DNA of 26,881 bases from a virus. Under the pieces are notes generated by a model. That model worked only from the letters and a program-made list of their open reading frames with translations, did no database searches and was not told the DNA's origin. The stretch covers positions 1-26,881 of the IMG/VR virus record IMGVR_UViG_3300014914_000033. The stretch is one strand, 5' to 3'. A program made the translations under genes and the position numbers. Shown here piece after piece: positions 6,979 to 13,032 of this stretch; positions within the stretch are counted from its first letter, which is position 1; every line of letters begins with the position of its first letter.

Positions 6979-8309
6979 TATGGTTTGTACTCCGCTGTCC
7001 AGTAAAAAGTGTAGGTTCCGCTGTTTGCCACGTTTATGCGGAATGTTGTGTCGCCTATATTGCTTAGATACCAGTTTCCTGTTCCGCTTGTGGCGGGTGT
7101 AACGTTTATGGTTGTTGGTGTTCCAGCTAAGCCGTGTGTCACATCTACGTAGGTGGATGAGGATATGGTTGCGGTTCCGCTGTTTTCTGTTTTATATCCA
7201 GAATATTTCACGTCTGCACCCATATGTGATATAGTGAAAGAAGTGCCAGATGGCAAGTGTGGTGTTAATATTTCAATCATGTTATCTATTCCCGCCCCTG
7301 TTGCATCAACGTCTAAAGACGTGCCAAATGGAATCACCCGTATAAAATTTCTAAATGCACCGTCATCAATTTTAATCGACTTAACACAGTCTGAGATTTG
7401 CCCTTCCAAGTAGTTACCGTAGCAATCAGCGGATGAAAGATGGATGTTGCCATCTGTGTTTGCAGTAGAGAGAAGGTCTTGTCCCCTGTAGTTATATAAA
7501 ATGTTTGTCCATCCTAAAATTTTGATAACTGACTTGTTCCAATAACCCCCGTCAACTTGTAATTTGCGGATGATGTTATATCCGCCGTCAAGATACAAAG
7601 CATAATCAAACGGGTTACTTGAATCTGGATAGATTCCTATTTTTATTCTAAACTCGTTAATCTTTGGTCTGTCGCTGTAACTGCCCGCACCATCTACAAG
7701 AATAATTGAGTTCGTCCCTGTATACGAATATCCATAGCCTTGAGATAGATATATCTTTTTAAAGTCAAAGTAGCTCTCCCAAATATGTCCTTGCAACCTA
7801 AGTGTAGGCAATCCATATCTTGCTATAATATTCTCAAATACGTAACCTCCACCTTCCCCTTCGATGTTAATAAGAGGACGTTGCAAACTATCGTAAAGTC
7901 CGTAAAAATCTAAGTTTCTGAAAAAAACATATCCGTCGTAACTATTATTTTTCATTTCCAAAAGAAAACCTGTTCCACCAAAGTTACGCATTAGACGAGC
8001 TCCTTCTCCATCTACTATTATAAATACTTTTCCAGATGGTATGTCTGAAATAGTCAACTGCGAATCTAACACATAATCGCCTGCTCTGATAAAGATCCTG
8101 CCTCTTTTTTCGTTACAAACTTTATCTATCGCTGACTGGATTACTGTTGCTGCATCTGTTCCACTGTAGTCTGTACCATCTTTCAAAAGACATTCTGCAC
8201 GGTATGTGCTTCCGTCCTTCCAAACCACATAGCTCGCTGGAACACTCTGAATCATTCTATCCCAAGCTAAAGCTGCACTTATTTTCTGTCCATCACTAAA
8301 CACTGGCAT
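6978..8309 (-). CDS. Right-handed beta-helix spike (pectate-lyase-like) protein
   Basis: A 443-aa protein; an AGGACGTGA ribosome site precedes the ATG. After about 30 residues of leader it has a beta-helix start (AATVIQSAIDKV, GRIFIRAGDYVLDS, KVFIIVDGEG), then regular short-strand coils rich in Gly, Asn and aromatic residues to about residue 370. A C-terminal beta module follows (THGLAGTPTTINVTP, TTFRINVANSGTYTFYW). Such proteins form trimeric spikes that bind or cleave surface polysaccharide. I see no clear catalytic residues. Its gene lies between the connector and tail genes rather than after the hub. Confidence 0.8.
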   Translation of the reverse strand: MPVFSDGQKISAALAWDRMIQSVPASYVVWKDGSTYRAECLLKDGTDYSGTDAATVIQSAIDKVCNEKRGRIFIRAGDYVLDSQLTISDIPSGKVFIIVDGEGARLMRNFGGTGFLLEMKNNSYDGYVFFRNLDFYGLYDSLQRPLINIEGEGGGYVFENIIARYGLPTLRLQGHIWESYFDFKKIYLSQGYGYSYTGTNSIILVDGAGSYSDRPKINEFRIKIGIYPDSSNPFDYALYLDGGYNIIRKLQVDGGYWNKSVIKILGWTNILYNYRGQDLLSTANTDGNIHLSSADCYGNYLEGQISDCVKSIKIDDGAFRNFIRVIPFGTSLDVDATGAGIDNMIEILTPHLPSGTSFTISHMGADVKYSGYKTENSGTATISSSTYVDVTHGLAGTPTTINVTPATSGTGNWYLSNIGDTTFRINVANSGTYTFYWTAEYKP

Positions 8310-8314
8310 TCAAA

Positions 8315-8683
8315 TCACGTCCTCACAAAACTTCTACTACGCAAAAGCATAACCCCACGCTCCACAACCCCCCGCAACAACGCAAGCTGCGGATCCTCAT
8401 TAACCACATTGCTGCTCATCCCGCCCACCGCAGCCTCAGGCCCGTGATCAACGTAAGCCCGCACGTACAAGCTGGCCAGCGCCTTCACGACTGGAGCCTG
8501 ACTGCTTGTTACAGTTACGGATTTGCTGCCCTCCGACCCGCTCATGTTACTGATGCTCAGGCCTGTTTCAAGGTTAATGTAGTTTATCGCGTTGTCAATC
8601 AACGCTTCCACTTTAGCTTTGCTAATGTCTGACTCAGTGTAGTTGTTCTCGTCTAGGATGTCTTGAGCTGTGATTGTAGCCAT
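8315..8683 (-). CDS. Head-tail connector (gp6-like) protein
   Basis: A 122-aa, mainly helical protein. It begins with an ATITAQDILDENNY segment, then a helix (AKVEALIDNAINYINLETG), a short Ser/Val-rich loop, and a long helix (PVVKALASLYVRAYVDHGP). This is the pattern of gp6-like/gp15 connector proteins that form a ring below the portal. The start overlaps the 3' end of the upstream small gene by 31 bases. The assignment rests on pattern and gene order. Confidence 0.75.
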   Translation of the reverse strand: MATITAQDILDENNYTESDISKAKVEALIDNAINYINLETGLSISNMSGSEGSKSVTVTSSQAPVVKALASLYVRAYVDHGPEAAVGGMSSNVVNEDPQLALLRGVVERGVMLLRSRSFVRT

Positions 8684-8850
8684 TTAATGTATCTCTCCCT
8701 ATGTTTTTTGCGGCATTCTTCACACACCAACTTGCGCAAAATTTCACGCATAATTTTGTATTGGAAATAGAGAGAACCCTTCCGCTTGCGATACTCACGG
8801 AAATACTTAGCGTATTCTTCTTTTGATTTGAAACCGCTGGGAAGAGGCAT
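8653..8850 (-). CDS. Small basic protein with CxxC
   Basis: A 65-aa very basic protein: FKSKEEYAKYFREYRKRKG, then a helix leading to LVCEECRKKHRERY, then a basic tail. The Tyr/Arg-rich start resembles the small protein at 17667-17843 (AMRKIMRAYRARYKND). The CEEC plus His could bind zinc. It overlaps the connector start. It may bind nucleic acid; function unknown. Confidence 0.55.
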   Translation of the reverse strand: MPLPSGFKSKEEYAKYFREYRKRKGSLYFQYKIMREILRKLVCEECRKKHRERYIKWLQSQLKTS

Positions 8851-8856
8851 ATACTT

Positions 8857-9159
8857 TCACCAGTTAGCAATTAACTCCGCCAAACTAAGCAACGGCTTAA
8901 GCAACCGCCCTTTAACCTTCTGCTTCAACGTGCCACCATTACAGTTGATAAGCAAATAGTAAAGCCGCACGTTCTTCGGCAACGTCATCGGACTATGCGG
9001 AGCAACAAACATTATTTCCCTTTTTTCCTCCAAGTGAACATACAGCTCCCTGTCAACTTTACCGTAATAGTAACGTCTGTCCAAACATGTGAGACAGGTA
9101 AGATGAGGCCTGTGCAACGGTTTCTTACACAGTTTTTTACAAGGTAAACTTAAATCCAA
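8857..9159 (-). CDS. Hypothetical Cys-rich protein, 100 aa
   Basis: The start is a TTG at 9159 with only a weak ribosome site, so the N-terminus is uncertain. Four cysteines cluster near the N-terminus (CKKLC, then CLTC), suggesting a zinc site. A beta-like middle (LYVHLEEKREIMFVAP) is followed by a helical Leu-rich C-terminus. No family recognised. It sits in a run of small mostly Cys-containing proteins inserted between capsid and connector genes. Confidence 0.5.
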   Translation of the reverse strand: MDLSLPCKKLCKKPLHRPHLTCLTCLDRRYYYGKVDRELYVHLEEKREIMFVAPHSPMTLPKNVRLYYLLINCNGGTLKQKVKGRLLKPLLSLAELIANW

Positions 9160-9161
9160 AG

Positions 9162-9371
9162 CTAGATAAACGTCCTTTTACGTTTCTGAGGGTCAGGCTC
9201 CAACTCCCAGTGACTGCAGTAGCCCTGCCGCACATCCTCACGTTTCAACCTTCCAGGATAGGTGCATACGCGGATTCGTGGAGCGTTAACGCGTCGCTTG
9301 AACCATTTGCATGTGAAACAGCTTTTCTCCACCTTTTCTTTTTTGCCGAAAAGCTTGCTGAGAAGCTTCAT
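9162..9371 (-). CDS. Small zinc-binding protein, 69 aa
   Basis: The ATG overlaps the stop of the preceding gene. A basic amphipathic N-terminal helix leads to CFTCKWF, then VCTYPG, then GYCSHW: four Cys and a His that resemble small zinc proteins in which CxxC is followed by spaced single cysteines. Strongly basic overall. Likely a nucleic-acid or protein-binding accessory factor; role unknown. Confidence 0.6.
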   Translation of the reverse strand: MKLLSKLFGKKEKVEKSCFTCKWFKRRVNAPRIRVCTYPGRLKREDVRQGYCSHWELEPDPQKRKRTFI

Positions 9372-9616
9372 TGCATTCCAGCCAGCTTCTTCAGTTTAGC
9401 CAGCCACTCTTTTTGTTCAGGATAGTATTTTTCGCCGTACTCGCGCTGTGTAATGGTTAGGGGTAGCTCTGGAAACTCGTTGATTAAAGCGCGTAGCTGT
9501 TCTTTAAGGGAGCCGACGCTTTCAGTCACTGTTAACACTTCAGGCATCCGCGGCTTGCCAGTCATGTCCACAATTTTTTCAAGAGCTTTTTTCTTTTTAG
9601 CCTTCTTTTTTCCCAT
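9368..9616 (-). CDS. Lys-rich hypothetical protein, 82 aa
   Basis: The ATG at 9616 was chosen because AAGGTG lies about 6 bases upstream; GTG/ATG codons at 9625-9622 are too close to it. The N-terminus is a dense lysine tract (MGKKKAKKKKALEK), then a short linker and a helix (LKEQLRALINEF), ending in a Glu/Lys/Tyr-rich helix. The lysine arm suggests contact with DNA or the negatively charged capsid interior. No family recognised. Confidence 0.55.
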   Translation of the reverse strand: MGKKKAKKKKALEKIVDMTGKPRMPEVLTVTESVGSLKEQLRALINEFPELPLTITQREYGEKYYPEQKEWLAKLKKLAGMQ

Positions 9617-9627
9617 TTTCATCACCT

Positions 9628-9969
9628 TTAATATTTTTTATGGCTCATACGAGCCCATTCGGGTGCACGCCTGCTGAACCACTTTTCCCAGTCAGCTTCA
9701 ATCCACACAGGCGTCTTATAATAGTAAACGTCGTGGACACTGCAGTAGTAAGTTATGTGCATTACGTCGTCGCCCTCCTGCTCCGCATCCACATGCAACC
9801 CAGTGGGCCACGCCAAGTCTCCCTTAAAGTTTACTTCTGTAACGTTGCAGTCGCTGGGCTTGTCTCCGTACGGGCATACAAGATGGCAGTTGCACAGTAC
9901 GCCTGGACTGCCCTGGCGGATTGTGTGGATTGCTCCGCATCGGGGGCATTTAACTTTCATTTCAAACAT
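9628..9969 (-). CDS. Zinc-ribbon protein, 113 aa
   Basis: The N-terminal zinc ribbon is clear: VKCPRCGAIH, then VLCNCHLVC. A second Cys/His group follows further on (YYCSVHDVYYY), after an acidic stretch (DAEQEGDD). Trp residues are frequent in the C-terminal third (WIEADWEKWFSRR). The role is unknown; such ribbons often mediate nucleic-acid or protein contacts. It ends three bases before the Lys-rich gene region and starts just after the 38-aa microprotein gene. Confidence 0.6.
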   Translation of the reverse strand: MFEMKVKCPRCGAIHTIRQGSPGVLCNCHLVCPYGDKPSDCNVTEVNFKGDLAWPTGLHVDAEQEGDDVMHITYYCSVHDVYYYKTPVWIEADWEKWFSRRAPEWARMSHKKY

Positions 9970-9972
9970 TAT

Positions 9973-10089
9973 TTACAGTTCCCTGATTTTTTCAGCAAGT
10001 TCCAACGCGGAAGTTAACGTGACATGTTCAGAGGCTAACCGTTTCAGCTCTGCGATTTTCTCTTTTCTACGCTTTTGATGTGTAGGCAT
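9973..10089 (-). CDS. Basic helical microprotein, 38 aa
   Basis: ATG at 10089 and TAA at 9973. The product (MPTHQKRRKEKIAELKRL start, ALELAEKIREL end) is a highly charged helix or helical hairpin. Its ATG overlaps the stop of the zinc-ribbon gene upstream by one base (TAATG), good evidence for a real coupled gene. Function unknown. Confidence 0.5.
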   Translation of the reverse strand: MPTHQKRRKEKIAELKRLASEHVTLTSALELAEKIREL

Positions 10090-10262
10090 TATCTTGCCAG
10101 CTCCATAGCTGTCTTAAGTTTACGAATAACATCTAAAATAATTTTCGTACACGTCGGACAATAGCGTTTCGTGTAACTGTCAAACCTAAACTGACCAGGC
10201 AACACCGCATAAGCCTGACCGCACAAATCGCATTTACGGATTCGCGCATATTTTCGCGGCAT
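10089..10262 (-). CDS. Zinc-ribbon microprotein, 57 aa
   Basis: ATG at 10262 and TAA at 10089. Two CxxC knuckles (CDLCGQAY and CPTCTKI), spaced about 25 residues apart, define a treble-clef or ribbon-type zinc site. A C-terminal helix ends in LKTAMELAR. It is the first gene after the hairpin and T-tract that follow capsid gene B. The role may be regulatory or nucleic-acid binding; no family recognised. Confidence 0.6.
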   Translation of the reverse strand: MPRKYARIRKCDLCGQAYAVLPGQFRFDSYTKRYCPTCTKIILDVIRKLKTAMELAR

Positions 10263-10277
10263 AACCAAACCCAGACT

Positions 10278-10321
10278 AAAAAAGGGGAGAAAAGCTAGGC
10301 GCTTTTACCCTGCCTAGCTTT
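10278..10321 (-). terminator. Hairpin plus T-tract after capsid gene B
   Basis: A perfect 10-bp inverted repeat (10291-10300 with 10312-10321, 11-base loop) overlaps the capsid B stop codon. On the minus-strand transcript it is followed by TTTT, CTCCCC and then TTTTTT (10283-10278). This looks like an intrinsic terminator or an RNA-stabilising 3' end that separates abundant capsid transcript from the small-gene block downstream. Archaeal termination mainly needs the T-tract. Confidence 0.6.
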
Positions 10322-11393
10322 CCGTCAACACGTATATGCTGTCGTTGTAGACGGTTACGCTGTCCTGACGGGCCGTGACAGTGGCTCCCGCCAAGTCGCG
10401 GATTGGATCACTGTACTTCTCTATGCGAAGCCATCTTTTACGGCCGCTCAACAGCGCATAGTCCTTGTCGAACACAATTGTAACACAGTCTGTGAAGGCT
10501 TTGCTGTTTGTCAAAGTGTCAACGTCACTGTAAACCACGTTCATGCCTGCAAGGGTTGACGGCCACCCTTCCTTCACGAAAGAATCCATCAGCGTGACTT
10601 CAGCGTATTGGGCGCCTGCCGTCTCGATGATGCTGTGAAGCATAGCCTCATGTGTGACAACCATTGTATCAGGAGTGTAACCGTCATCCACCACTCCTTT
10701 AATCGCAGTTTTGATGTCGCTGGTTGTGCCGCCGCGGAACTTGGTTTCATCCGCGTCCCCAGTGTTGGCGCTGTTCACTGTGCCATCTCCGTCTGTCGCT
10801 GTTTTCAACACTGTCAATGCTTCGTTGCTTGCAAACTCACCCATCTCACGGCCTGCGTTGCGCAAGTGCATTTCTATAACGTCGAACTGGCTGTCTTCTA
10901 TAAGGTCGTTGGCTATCTGAAAGTTGATGCCCCAGCTTGTGGTGAAGTCCAAGGTTGCCTGCACGGTCTTAATTGTCTCCGTGGGCATGGATGCGCCGCT
11001 GCTGTACTTTTTAGGCTTGTAGCTTTCGTCCACGGCAATATCCACTTTAAGCGTGCTGCCAGGTATCTGGTCAGCAGGAATCATGGCTATGCTGATGTCT
11101 GCAACGATGTCGGCTTCAACTGCACTGTCAAACATGACTTGGTAGATTTTGTCGGGGATAAGGTAGGCTGCGCCTGCAATTCCAGTGGTTCCTGACTTAG
11201 CAAGGAACTCACGCAGTGGGATGCGCCGGAGGTTTTCCATGAGGGCCTTGCGTTTTTCAGGGTTGCCTGGGGCGTAGTGTTTAACTATGCCGAACTCGTC
11301 CCAGTCGAAGTATCCGTCGTCCAGTCTCTGTTTAACTTCTTTTATGAGCGGCTGCAGTTCGTCTTTCTGAACCATTTCTTGGATTCCCATCAT
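10314..11393 (-). CDS. Major capsid protein B (HK97 fold, paralogue)
   Basis: A 359-aa protein clearly paralogous to the product of 11926-13026. Both share the block REFLAKSG(T/S)TGIAGAAYLIPD near residue 60, a Leu-Ile-Glu-Asp segment (QIANDLIEDSQ), the KTATDGDGT loop, and a C-terminus of the type TDCVTIVFDKDYALLSGRKRW ending at ARQDSVTVY. The GRKRW/RQD C-terminal region resembles the P-domain and C-terminal strands of HK97-type coat proteins. The acidic helical N-terminus (about 60 residues) may act as a scaffolding arm. The neighbouring decoration, protease, portal and terminase genes support a coat role. Which copy predominates in the shell cannot be seen. Confidence 0.85.
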   Translation of the reverse strand: MMGIQEMVQKDELQPLIKEVKQRLDDGYFDWDEFGIVKHYAPGNPEKRKALMENLRRIPLREFLAKSGTTGIAGAAYLIPDKIYQVMFDSAVEADIVADISIAMIPADQIPGSTLKVDIAVDESYKPKKYSSGASMPTETIKTVQATLDFTTSWGINFQIANDLIEDSQFDVIEMHLRNAGREMGEFASNEALTVLKTATDGDGTVNSANTGDADETKFRGGTTSDIKTAIKGVVDDGYTPDTMVVTHEAMLHSIIETAGAQYAEVTLMDSFVKEGWPSTLAGMNVVYSDVDTLTNSKAFTDCVTIVFDKDYALLSGRKRWLRIEKYSDPIRDLAGATVTARQDSVTVYNDSIYVLTES

Positions 11394-11407
11394 TGTCGGT
11401 TCGCCTC

Positions 11408-11845
11408 TTAAAGTGTTTTACCGAGGAGAACAAGGATTTCGTCGCCGTCCGCCGTGCTCGGCTGCAAGGCTATGCCTAACACGTAGCTGTTGCCTCCGAA
11501 CGTTTTCATGCTCGCTGTTGTAAAAGTGCCGCCGATCACTTTGCCGCTTGCATTGCTCATAACCATGTCGCCTGTCGTAATATTTGTTCCGCTGCCGTCA
11601 GCAGTAAGTTTCAACACTCCTGTAATTGCTACTGGAATGTAGTCGCCCGTAGTACCGCTTTTCAAAGCTACACCTATACTGTCACCTACTGCACTGCCGT
11701 TCTGGCATTTAATTGCGCCAGCCACGCCTGTTCCAAGCTTGACAGGCCTGCCTTCCGTAACGGTTCCGCTTGCTTGGAAGAAGCCTATGTCTAAACCTGC
11801 AACTATCGGGTTGCTGTCTTCGTCTGGCCAATAATCTGTCGCCAT
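11408..11845 (-). CDS. Capsid decoration protein (DUF2190-like)
   Basis: A 145-aa all-beta protein with many Gly/Thr/Ser residues. The order of strands (GRPVKLGTGVAGAIKC, GDSIGVALKSGTTGDYIPVAI, TTGDMVMSNASGKVIG, VLGIALQ, DEILVLLG) is that of DUF2190/decoration-type proteins that cap capsid local symmetry axes. GGAGGAG precedes the ATG. It lies exactly between the two coat genes, which suggests that the capsid/decoration pair was partly duplicated, or that the protein serves both coats. Confidence 0.8.
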   Translation of the reverse strand: MATDYWPDEDSNPIVAGLDIGFFQASGTVTEGRPVKLGTGVAGAIKCQNGSAVGDSIGVALKSGTTGDYIPVAITGVLKLTADGSGTNITTGDMVMSNASGKVIGGTFTTASMKTFGGNSYVLGIALQPSTADGDEILVLLGKTL

Positions 11846-11873
11846 GTCTGTTTCTCCTCCTATACTTGTGGTT

Positions 11874-11889
11874 TCAGCCTCTCGGCTGA
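11874..11889 (-). promoter_or_regulatory. Small hairpin between capsid A and decoration genes
   Basis: The only sizeable spacer within the capsid genes (11846-11925) contains a perfect 6-bp stem (TCAGCC / GGCTGA) with a 4-base loop. No T-run follows it, so it is not a typical terminator. It may mark an mRNA processing site or stabilise the capsid A message 3' end. GGAGGAG for the decoration gene lies downstream. Confidence 0.35.
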
Positions 11890-11925
11890 GTGACTGGGTT
11901 TACCCGTTTGTCACCGTGAAAGAAT

Positions 11926-13026
11926 TTATGATTCACTTATCTTGCAGCAAGCATCCTTATACAACGTTACACAGTCCTGCCTGCAGCTTATCACCGCCCC
12001 AGACAAGTCTTTCACTGGATGTGCATAGTTTTCGATTTGCATCCAACGTTTACGGCCGCACAGCAACGCTGCGTTTCTATCTAACACCAACGTGACGCAG
12101 TCTGTCATTTTGCCCGAGCTTGTTCCAGAGTGGAGTTCGCTGCTGTTGTTGAACACTACGTCTAAAACGTCGAATTTCAAGTCGTAGCCTGCTGCTGGCG
12201 CTCCAACATTCAGGTTGGCCGCTGTGGCCGTTGACACTATGGCGTCTGCCCAAGCCTCGTACGTAACTATCAGCGTGTTGGGATGCCAGAACTCTGCTCC
12301 AACCTCCCGTATGCCCTCCAACAGGTTTGCTGTTGTCGTAGTGTCTGCGCCCGCCGTGACTGCCGCTTGTGTTCCGTCTCCGTCTGACGCGGCTTTCAAG
12401 TCTGCAAGGGCAAGGTCTGTAGCGTACTGTCCAAGCTGATGCGCTGCCTGCCGCGTATAAAACTCCACTAGGTCGAAGGCCTGCGCGTCTTCAATCAAGT
12501 CTTGACCTATCTGAAGGTTTACGCTGAAGCTTTTCGGGCTCAATGTCGCCTGCGTTGTCTTCCACGTCTGCACGGGCATACGTGCTCCGCTTGTGAACCG
12601 TTTAGGCCGCATTGTCCATTTGCCGCCGTCAGCCGTGTTGGTGGTTGTCAACGTCTGCCTTACAACGATGTCGACTAGTAGGTCGCCGCCGTTCCACCCG
12701 TCAACCACTTGCGCGGCAAACAAGGGAACTTTGTCGGTTTCATGGCTTGCCGTAATCAGCTTCGTGTGCAACGCGTCTGGAATCAGATATGCAGCTCCAG
12801 CTATGCCTGTGCTTCCGCTTTTAGCAAGGAACTCTTTCAATGGCGTGCGTTTGAAAGTTTCTTGCAGTTCGTAGCGTAAGGCTTCGTCTTCCACTGCGAA
12901 AACACTGCATCGTGTATGCTCTGGTGTCTCCATGTTCGGGTGGAACTTGCCCCAACTGTCCATGGTGGCTTCGATGAGGTCTAGCTGCGGCTTAAGCTTG
13001 TCAACCATCTCTTGAAAACTCAGCAT
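11926..13026 (-). CDS. Major capsid protein A (HK97 fold)
   Basis: A 366-aa protein directly after the protease-scaffold gene, the usual place for the coat gene. It shares with capsid B the block EFLAKSGSTGIAGAAYLIPD, the region QIGQDLIEDAQ, KAASDGDGT, and the end TDCVTLVLDRNAALLCGRKRW followed by SCRQDCVTLY. The middle (about 90-150) differs, with a Trp/Arg-rich insertion. Residues 1-60 form an acidic helical arm that may be removed during maturation. Four Cys residues cluster near the C-terminus and are absent from B, which could allow disulfide or metal links. The protein is presumably the main shell subunit, alone or mixed with B. Confidence 0.87.
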   Translation of the reverse strand: MLSFQEMVDKLKPQLDLIEATMDSWGKFHPNMETPEHTRCSVFAVEDEALRYELQETFKRTPLKEFLAKSGSTGIAGAAYLIPDALHTKLITASHETDKVPLFAAQVVDGWNGGDLLVDIVVRQTLTTTNTADGGKWTMRPKRFTSGARMPVQTWKTTQATLSPKSFSVNLQIGQDLIEDAQAFDLVEFYTRQAAHQLGQYATDLALADLKAASDGDGTQAAVTAGADTTTTANLLEGIREVGAEFWHPNTLIVTYEAWADAIVSTATAANLNVGAPAAGYDLKFDVLDVVFNNSSELHSGTSSGKMTDCVTLVLDRNAALLCGRKRWMQIENYAHPVKDLSGAVISCRQDCVTLYKDACCKISES

Positions 13027-13032
13027 CGCCGT

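Noticed and set aside
10608-11195. Plus-strand ORF of 195 codons
   Set aside because: Antisense to capsid gene B; Cys/His/Val-rich shadow translation without domain features.
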